Of a DNA stretch of 64,000 bases, positions 1 to 11,615 are shown one piece after another. Both the position numbers and the translations under genes were made by a program. The notes under the pieces were generated by a model. The model saw only the letters and a list, made by a program, of their open reading frames with translations, was not told the origin of the DNA and searched no databases. Source of the DNA: an uncultured Pelagibacteraceae bacterium. GTDB lineage: Bacteria > Pseudomonadota > Alphaproteobacteria > Pelagibacterales > Pelagibacteraceae. The DNA lies in NCBI GenBank assembly GCA_902516345.1, contig CABXYJ010000001.1:62001-126000 (forward strand). Reading direction: 5' to 3'. Position 1 is the stretch's first letter. Every line of letters starts with the position of its first letter.

Positions 1-405
1 GTAGGCTACTTCACCATCTTGTAAACCATCATCAAAAATTGCTATTTCGTAATTCTCTTTATTAGCTTCAATCAATGCTTGAGATCGTGATTTATTGATA
101 AATGTTTTGCCAGACTTATTCAATAATTTTTGTTCATCTAATTGATTAGAATATTGTTTTTTAATAAAACAAGCCTTAAAATTTAGATTATCTAGTATCT
201 TTTTAATTTCTATTGACATGGACGTTTTACCTGTTCCTCCCAAGTATATATTTCCAATACACACTGTTTTTGTCGATCCAATTTTTTTTTTATTTCTTTT
301 ATTAAATTTTAATGCAAATTCTAACAATTTAGATAAAGGAAGTAATAGATTTGAAATATAATTCGGTCTTTTGTGATCCCAAAATTTAGGTTTTTTTAAT
401 TTCAT
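1..405 (-). CDS. lpxK: Tetraacyldisaccharide 4'-kinase LpxK (partial, C-terminus beyond window edge)
   Basis: This frame is open to the window edge and so is missing from the ORF track; about 135 N-terminal residues are visible. It reads MKLKKPKFWDHKRPNYISN, then an LpxK-type P-loop (YLGGTGKTS, about residues 54-62) and the family's DDGLQ motif near residue 128. LpxK phosphorylates the lipid A disaccharide precursor at the 4' position at the inner face of the inner membrane. The ATG overlaps the 3' end of waaA by 20 bp, so it is the last visible gene of a ubiA-msbA-waaA-lpxK run. The identification is firm from the motifs and the neighbour. Confidence 0.9.
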   Translation of the reverse strand, partial: MKLKKPKFWDHKRPNYISNLLLPLSKLLEFALKFNKRNKKKIGSTKTVCIGNIYLGGTGKTSMSIEIKKILDNLNFKACFIKKQYSNQLDEQKLLNKSGKTFINKSRSQALIEANKENYEIAIFDDGLQDGEVAY

Positions 406-1642
406 TATTTAAAATTTTGTTAATTTCATATAAATTTTTTTTTAAAATAGATTTACCTATTTTTTTTAAATCAATTTTATTTTTTTTTTTATTTAATAAA
501 AGCTTATCAGAAAGCTTTATCAGCTGTTTTAAGCCAGTAAATTCATATGCAATTCTTTGTTTATGAAAAAATTCATATACATCTTTGAAATTTCGAACAT
601 AAGGTCCGTGCAAAATATTTAGACCAAACCTAGCTGGCTCAATAGGATTTTGACCTCCATGATTAATCATAGAACCACCAATAAAGGTTATTTTTGAGAC
701 ATTAAAAAATTTTTGAGTTTCTCCGTAAGTATCTACAAGATAAATATCTGTTTTGTAATCAATCTTTTTATTAGAAGTATGAACTATACCTTTAAGATTT
801 AATTCTTTCATATTCTGAAAAATTGAACCAACTCTTTCCACATGTCTTGGGATGATAATAGTTAATAAATTTTTATATTTTTTTTTCAGGAAGAGATGAT
901 TTTTCATTATATTAAGTTCTTCACTTGGATGAGTGCTTGATGCACAAAAAATCAATCTTTTTTTTATTGATGCTAAAAAAGATTTATCTAAATTAATATT
1001 TTTCAAGTTTGGAGTTTGACAAAATTTAAGATTGCCACATTTGATTATTTTTTTTACATCAAGTTTTTTTAAATATTTTTTTGTTTCATTATTTTGTGGG
1101 AATGCAGCCTCTAGATTGTGAAAAATATTATTTGAAAATTTATTGAATAAATTCCATCTTTTAAAAGATTTTTTTGTAATTCTTGCATTTACTAATAATA
1201 AGGGAGTAGTATTTTTTTTAAGCGTCTTAAACATACTTGGCCAAATTTCTGAGTCTATAAATATAGCCAAAGACGGTTTCCAATAATTCAAAAATTTTTG
1301 TGAAAAATAAAAAAAATCAATAGGAAAAAATTGGTGTATGGTTTTTTTAAATTTGTAATTATAAAATATCCTAGATGAGCTCAAAGTAGAGGTTGTTATT
1401 AAAATAGTTTTAATCTTTTTATTTTTTTCTAATTTATCTATTATGGGTACAACACTTAAAAATTCTCCAACACTTGCAGCATGTATCCAAATAAGTTTAC
1501 CTTCGCTTCTTTTTTTGGAAGGTAAGCAAAACTTTTCAAGAAATCTTCTTTTATGTTCTTTCTTTTTTATTAATCTTACTAATATTATAAAAGGTGAAAA
1601 AAAGAGGATTAATATAATCAAAATCTGGTAAATAAAAAACAT
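386..1642 (-). CDS. waaA: 3-deoxy-D-manno-octulosonic acid (Kdo) transferase
   Basis: At 418 residues it is the usual length for WaaA/KdtA. It has an N-terminal membrane anchor (about residues 5-23), the family's acceptor-side motif IWIHAASVGEF near residues 51-61, and a GT-B C-terminal half with FIGGSMINHGGQNPIEPA. It transfers Kdo from CMP-Kdo to lipid IVA at the cytoplasmic face of the inner membrane. The start codon shares one base with the stop of the upstream ABC exporter and the 3' end overlaps lpxK, so the three are probably translated together. Whether it adds one or two Kdo units cannot be read from the sequence. Confidence 0.95.
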   Translation of the reverse strand: MFFIYQILIILILFFSPFIILVRLIKKKEHKRRFLEKFCLPSKKRSEGKLIWIHAASVGEFLSVVPIIDKLEKNKKIKTILITTSTLSSSRIFYNYKFKKTIHQFFPIDFFYFSQKFLNYWKPSLAIFIDSEIWPSMFKTLKKNTTPLLLVNARITKKSFKRWNLFNKFSNNIFHNLEAAFPQNNETKKYLKKLDVKKIIKCGNLKFCQTPNLKNINLDKSFLASIKKRLIFCASSTHPSEELNIMKNHLFLKKKYKNLLTIIIPRHVERVGSIFQNMKELNLKGIVHTSNKKIDYKTDIYLVDTYGETQKFFNVSKITFIGGSMINHGGQNPIEPARFGLNILHGPYVRNFKDVYEFFHKQRIAYEFTGLKQLIKLSDKLLLNKKKNKIDLKKIGKSILKKNLYEINKILNNEIKKT

Positions 1643-3384
1643 TATTCTTTTCTAACTTGTTTTTCATAAAAACTTCTATACTGATCAGAATTTTTTATAA
1701 GCTCCTCATGTTTACCTGATGTTAAAATTTCTCCTTTTTCTACTACAAAAATTTTATCTGAATTGAGTATTGTCGAGAGTCTATGAGCAATAACAATTGT
1801 TGTTTTGTCTTTTATTAAAATATTAAGAGCGTTTTGTATTTTTTCCTCTGTTTCAGAGTCCAAAGAAGAAGTAGCCTCATCAAGCAGGATTATAGGTGTT
1901 TTTTTTAGCATTGCTCTTGCTATGGATATTCTTTGTTTTTCACCTCCAGATAGCCTTATGCCATTTTCACCAATGATCGTCTCAAATTTATTTGGAAGTT
2001 CTTTTATAAATTCTTCACAATGAGATAATCTAGCTGCTTCTTTTATGTCATTTTCACTTGCATCCATATTTGCATAAGCAATATTATTTCTAATAGTGTC
2101 ATCAAATAAAGTTGTGTCTTGACTAACTAAAGAAATTTGATTTCTGAGAGATTTTATTTTTGTTTGATATATCGATTGATTATCAATTTTAATATCACCA
2201 GATTTAATATTATAAAATCTTGGAATTAAATTTAATATAGTTGATTTACCCGAACCACTATGACCTACTAAAGCTGACATTTTTCCACCTTTAATCTCAA
2301 GATTGATTTTATTTAAAACTAAATCATCGTTCTTATCATCATACTTAAAAGAAACATCTTCAAATTTTATATCTGAATTTTTTATAATTAGCTCGTTTGC
2401 ATCTCCATTATCTTTTATTTCATTTTCATTATCGATAATTGGTAAAATTCTTCGTGCAGCTGATAAACCTTGGTTGACGGCCATGTTTATTGTAGCTAAA
2501 GATCTTACAGGCTGATAAGCAAGCATCATTGCGGCAAGAAATGAAAAAAAATTATTTATATCTATTTCTTCATTTATAATGAGTTTACCAGAGTAAAAAA
2601 TTAATATTGCGATCATTATACCGGTAAATGTCTCCATTATGGGAGACACCCTGACATAAACAGTCCTAATTTTTGCATTTTTATCTTTAAGCATCTCCAA
2701 ATGTTTATCCGAACGATTTATTTCATAATATTCTTTTTGAAATATCTTAATCAATTTGTGATTTTTAAATAATTCAATTAAATATGAATTTAAAAAACCA
2801 GATCTTTCTTGAGCTTCTGTTGCAACTTTGCTAATTCTTTTACCCAAAGTTTTCGCAGCTATACTAGCCAAAGGTATCATAACAATTGAAATAAGAGATA
2901 ATTTCCAATTTTGATAAAACATCACAATTAAAAGTCCAACAAGAGTTAAACTGTCTTTAAATAACGCGAGAATAGCATCACTAAGCATATTTGTAATATG
3001 TGTTACATCGAAAGTAAGGTTAGATATAAATTTTCCAGAATGTTTCGTATCTATAAGTTTAGTATCTGCTTTAATTAAAGATGATACCATATCAAATTGA
3101 AGTATCTTTTTTATTTCTTCACCTACACTTATCATTGTCGATTTTGCCAGATAAAGAGATATTCCTTTTGTTGCAAAAGCGACAATGATAAAAGCTGGTA
3201 TTAAAAAAATTAGTGTCTCATCTTTATCTATAAAAATTTTTTTTATTGCTGGGTCTAATAACCATGCTATTCCAGAAGTGCTACCTGCGACTAATATAGA
3301 AAAAAAAGCAGAAAATAATATTTTATTTAAAAATTTTTTTGAATAATCTTTATATAGTCTTTTAATTATAGAACTTGCTTTCAT
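1642..3384 (-). CDS. MsbA-type ABC exporter, fused membrane and ATPase domains
   Basis: This 580-residue half-transporter has six predicted membrane helices in residues 1-310, followed by an ATPase domain. The ATPase shows Walker A GHSGSGKST, signature LSGGEKQRISIARA, Walker B IILLDEATSSLD and an H-loop IAHRLST. The family flips lipids or exports drugs; its place directly before waaA and lpxK makes lipid A core flipping (MsbA) the best reading, which is an inference from context. Its ATG overlaps the ubiA stop by 4 bp. A general multidrug exporter remains possible because the fold alone does not separate the two. Confidence 0.88.
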   Translation of the reverse strand: MKASSIIKRLYKDYSKKFLNKILFSAFFSILVAGSTSGIAWLLDPAIKKIFIDKDETLIFLIPAFIIVAFATKGISLYLAKSTMISVGEEIKKILQFDMVSSLIKADTKLIDTKHSGKFISNLTFDVTHITNMLSDAILALFKDSLTLVGLLIVMFYQNWKLSLISIVMIPLASIAAKTLGKRISKVATEAQERSGFLNSYLIELFKNHKLIKIFQKEYYEINRSDKHLEMLKDKNAKIRTVYVRVSPIMETFTGIMIAILIFYSGKLIINEEIDINNFFSFLAAMMLAYQPVRSLATINMAVNQGLSAARRILPIIDNENEIKDNGDANELIIKNSDIKFEDVSFKYDDKNDDLVLNKINLEIKGGKMSALVGHSGSGKSTILNLIPRFYNIKSGDIKIDNQSIYQTKIKSLRNQISLVSQDTTLFDDTIRNNIAYANMDASENDIKEAARLSHCEEFIKELPNKFETIIGENGIRLSGGEKQRISIARAMLKKTPIILLDEATSSLDSETEEKIQNALNILIKDKTTIVIAHRLSTILNSDKIFVVEKGEILTSGKHEELIKNSDQYRSFYEKQVRKE

Positions 3385-4250
3385 ATATTTAATTTTCCAA
3401 GATAAATAGACAAGAAAACAATTAGACCAAAAAAATTGTTACTCTTAAAAATTTTTAGACAAAGATTAATATTTTTAGAGTCGAAATTTTTTAATTGATA
3501 GAAAAATAAATGTGCAATCATTAAGACTGCACCTAGATAATAAAAGTAATTAAATTTCATAATTATTCCTATTAATAGATAAGACAATATAGTAAGTGAG
3601 TAACATGCAAATATGAATTTTTTTGGGTTATTTTTAAATTTTATTGAGGTAGATTTTACTCCTATAATTTCGTCATCAACAATATCTTGATACCCATATA
3701 TTGTGTCGTATCCAAGTGTCCAAAATATGGCTCCAAAATATAAAATAAACGGTAAAAGACTTATTTGATTTTCTACACAGGTCCATCCTAAAATCAAACC
3801 ATAGTTAAATGTTATTCCTAAAAAAAGTTGTGGCCAATAAGTAAATCTCTTCATTAATGGATAGGTAAACGCAAGTGGCATAGAGCAGAAAGCCAAAATG
3901 ATTGTAAGATAATTAAAGTTAATCAAAACTAATAAAGCCATTAAACATAGAATTATAGCGTAAATACATCCAAGAAAAATTGAGATTTGGCCTGAAGCTA
4001 TAGGTCTAAGTTTAGTTCGGGAAACTTTTTTATCAAATTCTTTGTCAACAATATCGTTAATTATGCATCCAGCGGATCTCATTAAAACAGAACCTAGGAA
4101 GAATAAAAGTAAATAAAAAAAATAAATATTATAATTTTTTGTAAAATCGTATGCTAATGTTAAACCCCAAGAACAAGGCCAAAAAAGCAACATAAATCCA
4201 ATTGGTTTTTTTAGTCTTGTTAAATCTACAAATAAATTGATTTGGTTCAT
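3381..4250 (-). CDS. ubiA: 4-hydroxybenzoate polyprenyltransferase
   Basis: UbiA attaches the polyprenyl chain to 4-hydroxybenzoate in ubiquinone synthesis. The 289-residue protein has eight to nine predicted membrane helices and both aspartate-rich prenyl-diphosphate/Mg motifs: NDIVDKEFD near residue 65 and YGYQDIVDDEIIG near residue 182, plus the conserved RTKLRPIASG. It is the first gene of the minus-strand run into the MsbA-like exporter (4 bp overlap). The DUF2721 gene is divergent from it, 51 bp away start to start. The quinone made here would serve the bc1 complex encoded in the same window. Confidence 0.95.
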   Translation of the reverse strand: MNQINLFVDLTRLKKPIGFMLLFWPCSWGLTLAYDFTKNYNIYFFYLLLFFLGSVLMRSAGCIINDIVDKEFDKKVSRTKLRPIASGQISIFLGCIYAIILCLMALLVLINFNYLTIILAFCSMPLAFTYPLMKRFTYWPQLFLGITFNYGLILGWTCVENQISLLPFILYFGAIFWTLGYDTIYGYQDIVDDEIIGVKSTSIKFKNNPKKFIFACYSLTILSYLLIGIIMKFNYFYYLGAVLMIAHLFFYQLKNFDSKNINLCLKIFKSNNFFGLIVFLSIYLGKLNI

Positions 4251-4301
4251 AAAATTTACTTGTAAATAACAAAGGCAAGATTGATAATCAATCTGATTCG
4301 C

Positions 4302-4709
4302 ATGAATATAGATTATACAGTAACTGCACTTATGTTTCCTGCTATCCCATTAATCATGGGTGTGTATTCTAACAGATTCCATACTTTAAGCTCTTTAATA
4401 AGAAAAATTCATGACGAGTATGTTTTTGAGAAACACACACCACCAGAGTGGAAAGATCAATTAATTAACTTAGATAGCAGAGTCGTTGTTTTGAAATATA
4501 GTATTTTGTTCGCTGCTTTTGGTTTCTTATTCAATATGCTCACAGTGTTTGGTCTTTATCTTCAAGAACTTTTTATTGCAAGAATTATTTTTGGATCGTG
4601 TTGTTTGTCGATGATGATATCAATAGTATTTTTTATAAGAGAGATTCAAATATCAACTAAAGCTCTTAAACTTCACTTATCTGACATGGATATTCAGTTT
4701 AAGGAATAA
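4302..4709 (+). CDS. DUF2721 family small membrane protein
   Basis: It has about 135 residues, with a short N-terminal hydrophobic segment, then a conserved RFHTLSSLIRKIHDE stretch and two C-terminal membrane helices. This pattern matches the uncharacterised DUF2721 family; no function is known. I prefer the ATG at 4302 to the TTG at 4281 used in the ORF track, because family members begin just before the first helix. The gene stands alone on the plus strand between minus-strand genes, and its 3' end overlaps the 3' end of the quinone oxidoreductase by 11 bp. Nothing in the context suggests a role. Confidence 0.7.
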   Translation: MNIDYTVTALMFPAIPLIMGVYSNRFHTLSSLIRKIHDEYVFEKHTPPEWKDQLINLDSRVVVLKYSILFAAFGFLFNMLTVFGLYLQELFIARIIFGSCCLSMMISIVFFIREIQISTKALKLHLSDMDIQFKE

Positions 4710-5670
4710 TTACTGCTGGTCCAGTGAGCAATCTTGCCTCTAAATCTTTGTGAGCTTGTCCAGCGTTTTGAAGAGAGTATCTTTTTGAAATTTCAACGCT
4801 AAATTTTTTTGTTAAAATTGCTTCAAAAACTTTTTTTGCAGACTCTATAAGTTCATCACGCTCTACTGTATAATGAGCAATAGAGGGTCGAGTAAAAAAT
4901 AAACCTTTGGCGTTGATATCTCTCTTAATGTCCAGTGTATCTACGTAACCGGAAGCATTTCCAAAAGCCACCATCATTCCTCTAATTTTCAATGTTTCTA
5001 TTGATCCTTTAAATGTTTTTACACCAACTCCATCATAGACTACGTCAATACCATTCTTTCCATAAATTTTTTCTATCTCCTCAACAAAGTTTTTTTCAGA
5101 ATAATTTATTACATGGTGACAGCCGTTTTTTTTTGCAATTTCCTCTTTAGTTTTTGATCCAACTGTTCCAATTATTTCAGCACCTAGAGCATTTGCCCAT
5201 GGACATAAAATTTGACCAAGAGCACCTGCCGCCGCATGGTATAAAACTCTATCACCTTTTTTTAAAGGATAGGCTCTATGTAATAAATATTCTGCAGTAA
5301 TTCCTTTTAATGTAATACACGATGCAACTTCATCAGAGATACCCTCAGGAACTGAAATGAGTTTATCCTCTGGCATAATTTGTTTTTCTGAATAAGCACC
5401 GATTGGCATTGATGCGTGTGTAACTCTATCTCCAATTTTGAATAAACTTACTTTAGATCCGATTTCCTCAATTACCCCACAAGCTTCAAGACCAATACCA
5501 CTTGGAAGTGGAATTGGGTAAAGACCTGTTCTATGGTAAATATCTATAAAATTTAAACCAATTGATAAATTTTTAATTAAGACTTCTTTAGGCCCAGGCT
5601 TCCCAACTTCTATATCTTGAATTTGGAGGACTTCAGGTCCACCAAATTTTTCAATTTTAATTGATTTCAT
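4699..5670 (-). CDS. qor: NADPH:quinone reductase, zinc-independent MDR family
   Basis: The 323-residue protein is full length for quinone oxidoreductases of the medium-chain dehydrogenase family. It shows the N-terminal GroES-like fold, the quinone-reductase signature around HAAAGALGQILCPWANALGA (about residues 144-163) which includes the NADPH-binding glycine motif, and no structural-zinc cysteine cluster. These enzymes reduce quinones or enals with NADPH in the cytosol. It lies 2 bp after pirin, so the two are probably cotranscribed. The real substrate cannot be predicted from sequence. Confidence 0.88.
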   Translation of the reverse strand: MKSIKIEKFGGPEVLQIQDIEVGKPGPKEVLIKNLSIGLNFIDIYHRTGLYPIPLPSGIGLEACGVIEEIGSKVSLFKIGDRVTHASMPIGAYSEKQIMPEDKLISVPEGISDEVASCITLKGITAEYLLHRAYPLKKGDRVLYHAAAGALGQILCPWANALGAEIIGTVGSKTKEEIAKKNGCHHVINYSEKNFVEEIEKIYGKNGIDVVYDGVGVKTFKGSIETLKIRGMMVAFGNASGYVDTLDIKRDINAKGLFFTRPSIAHYTVERDELIESAKKVFEAILTKKFSVEISKRYSLQNAGQAHKDLEARLLTGPAVIIP

Positions 5671-5672
5671 GT

Positions 5673-6506
5673 TTATTTTACAAATGTACCATTATGGTAA
5701 TCTTGAACAGCTTGCAAAATCTCAGATTTAGTATTCATTACAAAAGGCCCGCCTCTAGCTATTTCCTCATTAATAGGTTTTCCAGAAATGACCAAGAACT
5801 TCGCATTAGTTTGTGCTCTAACTTTTAAAGTCTCACCTTTTGATAGTAAAATTAAAGTACTATCTTTAACCTTATCATGTTTTTTTTCACCAATTTTTAT
5901 TTCACCATCAATCAAGTAGATAAATGTGTTGTGAGTAGAGGGTAGGCTGTAATTAAATTCTTTTTCTTTTTTTAACTCAACATCAAAATAAGTAGGATCA
6001 ATATTATGTTTCTTGACCGGACCTTCAGCTTTTTCAAACTTACCGGCGATAACTTTTACCTGCTTGTCATCATCTTTGTGAACACTCATTTTATCAGCAT
6101 CAATATAGATGTATTCTGGTTTACTCATTTTTAATTTAGCTGGCATATTTATCCACAATTGAAATCCGTGAAGTTTACCTTCTTTCATTGTAGGCATTTC
6201 AGAATGAATTATTCCACTTCCTGTTTTCATCCACTGCACATCACCAGCAGTCATTCTTCCTTCACCACCAGTACTATCTTTATGTTCAAAGTCACCTGCA
6301 AGCATATAAGTAACTGTTTCAATGCCCCTATGTGGATGAGGGGGAAATCCAGCAATATAATCCTCGCTATTTTCAGAACCAAATTCATCTAGCATTAAAA
6401 AAGGATCAAAATAATTTGGTTCAACACCAATACTTCTTTTTAACTTTACCCCAGCACCATCGGAGGCGGGAATTGGGTCTATAATTTTATCTACTTCAAT
6501 TGTCAT
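5673..6506 (-). CDS. Pirin family cupin protein
   Basis: The 277-residue bicupin shows the pirin metal site: FPPHPHRGIETVTY supplies two histidines (about residues 56 and 58) and SGIIHSEMP supplies His and Glu (about residues 101-103). Pirins bind iron; some bacterial members oxidise quercetin, while others act as redox-linked regulators. The sequence does not decide between these. It precedes a quinone reductase by 2 bp, which suggests a shared role with quinones or phenolics. That link is an inference from the operon. Confidence 0.9.
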   Translation of the reverse strand: MTIEVDKIIDPIPASDGAGVKLKRSIGVEPNYFDPFLMLDEFGSENSEDYIAGFPPHPHRGIETVTYMLAGDFEHKDSTGGEGRMTAGDVQWMKTGSGIIHSEMPTMKEGKLHGFQLWINMPAKLKMSKPEYIYIDADKMSVHKDDDKQVKVIAGKFEKAEGPVKKHNIDPTYFDVELKKEKEFNYSLPSTHNTFIYLIDGEIKIGEKKHDKVKDSTLILLSKGETLKVRAQTNAKFLVISGKPINEEIARGGPFVMNTKSEILQAVQDYHNGTFVK

Positions 6507-6544
6507 TTTTTATTAGATTAATCCTTAAATTTGAATTTTCAATG

Positions 6545-6784
6545 TTACTTTTTGTTATGTGAACCGTCGCAAAAAGGTTGACTGTTAGTCTGTTTACAAG
6601 CGCAAAAAAACATTTTTTTTGTTAACTCAGCTTTATATACCACAGGATTAAATTCTGTTCCTTTATGTGAGCCATCACAGAAGGGTTGTTTAGAGCTTTT
6701 ACCACAACTACACCAATAATATGATTTATCGCGCTCAACGTTTACTGCAATCGCTCCCTCACCAGCTCTTTGTCCTTTATTCAT
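6545..6784 (-). CDS. Tandem CDGSH iron-sulfur domain protein (CISD3/mitoNEET type)
   Basis: Only 79 residues long, it holds two CDGSH motifs: CSCGKSSKQPFCDGSHKG (about residues 25-42) and CACKQTNSQPFCDGSHN (about residues 61-77). Each supplies the three Cys and one His that hold a redox-active [2Fe-2S] cluster. Two motifs in one short chain match the class that includes mitochondrial CISD3. It probably carries electrons or clusters in the cytosol; its partner is unknown. Its ATG overlaps the stop of the HAD gene by 4 bp, and pirin follows 38 bp downstream. Confidence 0.9.
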   Translation of the reverse strand: MNKGQRAGEGAIAVNVERDKSYYWCSCGKSSKQPFCDGSHKGTEFNPVVYKAELTKKMFFCACKQTNSQPFCDGSHNKK

Positions 6785-7455
6785 GTTTCCTCTTGAATTA
6801 ATTTTGTTAATTCGCTTAAATTTTTTATTTCGTTTCGCGGTTTGTAATCTAAATTGTCAAAAATACTATTATTTCTATTTACCCAAATTGAGTTAAAGCC
6901 ATAATTTCCTCCACCTGAGACATCCCATGTATTTGCACTCAAGAAAACAACTTCATTTTTTTCAATTTTATATTTTTTAATAGGCATGTCGTAGACTTTT
7001 GAGTCTGGTTTATAAATCCCTACCTCCTCAATAGAAAATAAATCATTAAATAAATCATTTAAGTCATTACTCTTAACCAATTCATTTAAGAGAGAAGGAG
7101 TCCCATTTGAAAGTATAGCTAATTTAAAATTTCTTTCTTTTAATGTTTTTAGTGTTTTTGGAACTTCTTTGAAAGGTGAAAGAACCTTATATAAATTCAA
7201 TAATTCTTTTTTCATTTTAGGATCAATATTAAAAGCTTTCATAGATTTATCTAAACTATCTTCTGTAATTTGCCAAAAATCTTTGTGTCTTTTCATTAAA
7301 CTTCTAAGCCAGGTATATTCTAATTGCGTAGTTCTCCAAAAATTTGCAAAAGCTTCCCATTTATCTCCAATTTTATCTTTGCATTTTTCGGCAGCTGAAT
7401 TGACATCAAACAATGTGCCATAAGCATCAAAAATTATTGCTTTAATATTTTTCAT
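6781..7455 (-). CDS. HAD-superfamily hydrolase, haloacid dehalogenase type II family
   Basis: At 224 residues it has the usual length for type II haloacid dehalogenases. The nucleophile motif FDAYGTLFDV is near residues 9-18, LAILSNGTP (motif II) near residue 113, and a lysine and acidic residues follow in IYKPDSKVY and FLSANTWDVSGG. The family hydrolyses L-2-haloacids through an aspartyl ester, but many members are only annotated by similarity, so the substrate is open. It starts the HAD-CDGSH-pirin-qor run and is divergent from rsmE, with 17 bp between the start codons. Confidence 0.85.
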   Translation of the reverse strand: MKNIKAIIFDAYGTLFDVNSAAEKCKDKIGDKWEAFANFWRTTQLEYTWLRSLMKRHKDFWQITEDSLDKSMKAFNIDPKMKKELLNLYKVLSPFKEVPKTLKTLKERNFKLAILSNGTPSLLNELVKSNDLNDLFNDLFSIEEVGIYKPDSKVYDMPIKKYKIEKNEVVFLSANTWDVSGGGNYGFNSIWVNRNNSIFDNLDYKPRNEIKNLSELTKLIQEET

Positions 7456-7472
7456 AAACTAACTTAACACAA

Positions 7473-8174
7473 ATGAGTAATATTAGATTATTTTTTTCAG
7501 CGTCATTATCTACTGACATGACTGATAAATTGGATAAATCGCAATCACACTATTTAAGCAAAGTAATGAGAGTAAAAGAAAATGAAGTTTTTTCTTTATT
7601 TAATAATAATGGTGAATGGGAAGCAAAAGTTTTGAGTCAATCAAAAAGTATTATTGAATTTAAAATTACTAAGCAACTAAGGCAAAAAGAAAATATCAAA
7701 GAATTATGGTTAGCTTTTTCTCCTATTAAATCAAACTATCAAAATTTTATGATTCAAAAAGCAACAGAATTAGGCATTACAAAATTTTTACCAATTATTT
7801 TTGACCGAACAATAGTTAGAAAAATTAATAAAGAGCGACTAAAAAAAATTATTATTGAAGCAAGTGAACAATCAAACCGCATCAATGTGCCAATAATTGA
7901 GGAGACTCAAAGCTTAAATAACTTTTTGAAAGCAAATTCAGTAGATTTAATTTTTACAGATTTAAATTCAGTTAATAATAAAATTGATAAATCAAAACTT
8001 ACCGATAGGCCAGTTTGTATCATTATTGGTCCTGAGGGTGATTTTTCTGAAGCTGAAAGAGAAGAGATTCTTGCTTTCAAAGGTGTGCAGCCAATAAAAA
8101 TTAATGAAAATATTTTAAGATCAGAAACTGCTGTGATATCAGCAATTTCAATCATAAATTATGTGATTAATTGA
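7473..8174 (+). CDS. rsmE: 16S rRNA (uracil-1498-N3)-methyltransferase
   Basis: RsmE methylates U1498 of 16S rRNA using S-adenosylmethionine. The 233-residue protein has the N-terminal PUA-like domain (SHYLSKVMRVKENE) and the C-terminal SPOUT knot with IIGPEGDFSEAE near residues 186-197 and LRSETAVISAIS near residues 212-223, both diagnostic. It stands just upstream of the cytochrome oxidase operon on the same strand, with 59 bp between them. The gene is complete and ordinary. Confidence 0.93.
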   Translation: MSNIRLFFSASLSTDMTDKLDKSQSHYLSKVMRVKENEVFSLFNNNGEWEAKVLSQSKSIIEFKITKQLRQKENIKELWLAFSPIKSNYQNFMIQKATELGITKFLPIIFDRTIVRKINKERLKKIIIEASEQSNRINVPIIEETQSLNNFLKANSVDLIFTDLNSVNNKIDKSKLTDRPVCIIIGPEGDFSEAEREEILAFKGVQPIKINENILRSETAVISAISIINYVIN

Positions 8175-8233
8175 TAAATTGTCGCGAAAACTAAAGTGTA
8201 ATTTTTATAAAAGAGCTTTATATAGCTAGTTAA
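8175..8233 (+). promoter_or_regulatory. Possible cytochrome oxidase operon promoter/leader
   Basis: This 59 bp gap precedes ctaC. It contains an inverted repeat TATAAA-AGAGC-TTTATA (8206-8222) immediately before the coding region, and the first half could serve as a -10 element. A TTGTCG at 8179-8184 is a possible -35, but the spacing (21 bp) is poor, so promoter placement is uncertain. Confidence 0.3.
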
Positions 8234-10683
<2,450 letters not shown>

Positions 10684-10703
10684 TATTATAGCTAAAAAAA
10701 TTA

Positions 10704-11615
10704 ATGAATAATTCAAAGGCTAAAAAAAGAAATTTAAGTCAGGAAGATTTATTTAATTTTTCTGAATTATTTAAGTTAATGAAGCCAAGAGTAATGTCAT
10801 TGGTAATTTTTACTTGTGCTGTTGGTTTATTAACTTCACCAAATCTTGTTTCAACTAAAGATGCCATAATCGGCATTTTATTAGTTTCCTTAGGCGCAGG
10901 AGCAGCTGGGGCATTAAACATGTGGTATGAGTCAGACCTAGATGCTTTAATGTCAAGAACTTGTCTAAGACCAATACCGACTGGTAAGGTTAATAGAAAC
11001 CAAGCGCTTATTTTAGGTGTTACTTTATCTATAATTTCTGTTGTAGCTCTAGATTATTTTACAAACAGAATCTCAGCTGCAATATTACTTTTAACAATTT
11101 TATTTTATGTTTTCGTTTATACAATTTGGTTAAAAAGAAGAACACCTCAGAATATTGTAATAGGTGGAGCAGCTGGAGCCTTCCCTCCAGTTATTGGATG
11201 GACTATTGCAACAGGTTCTTTGTCAATTGAACCATTAACTTTTTTCTTGATAATATTTTTTTGGACTCCATCTCATTTTTGGGCCTTAAGTTTATATAAA
11301 TCTGATGATTATAAAAAAGCCAATATTCCAATGCTCCCACTGACAAATGGGGTGGAAAGTACAAAAATTAATATTTTTATTTATTCTTTGTTAATGCTCC
11401 CAGTAATTATTTTTCCTTATTTTATAGACTTTGTAGGATTAGCGTTCTTAATACCCTCAATATTATTAACTCTTTATTATAATTTTTTATGTTATGAACT
11501 TTATAATTTTAAGAAAAACAAATTTAACCCTAAAAAAGCAAAAGCAATATTTGGATATTCTATTTTATATTTATTTTTGGTTTTTGTTCTTTTTCTGATA
11601 GATAAGATTATATGA
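10704..11615 (+). CDS. ctaB: Protoheme IX farnesyltransferase (heme O synthase)
   Basis: CtaB converts heme B to heme O, needed for the aa3 oxidase encoded on both sides. The 303-residue UbiA-superfamily membrane protein has about nine helices, the prenyl-diphosphate motif NMWYESDLDALMSRT near residues 73-87 and the RPIPTGKV stretch that follows. Its stop codon overlaps the ATG of the next small gene in an ATGA junction. Heme A synthase (CtaA) is not in this window. Confidence 0.96.
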   Translation: MNNSKAKKRNLSQEDLFNFSELFKLMKPRVMSLVIFTCAVGLLTSPNLVSTKDAIIGILLVSLGAGAAGALNMWYESDLDALMSRTCLRPIPTGKVNRNQALILGVTLSIISVVALDYFTNRISAAILLLTILFYVFVYTIWLKRRTPQNIVIGGAAGAFPPVIGWTIATGSLSIEPLTFFLIIFFWTPSHFWALSLYKSDDYKKANIPMLPLTNGVESTKINIFIYSLLMLPVIIFPYFIDFVGLAFLIPSILLTLYYNFLCYELYNFKKNKFNPKKAKAIFGYSILYLFLVFVLFLIDKII

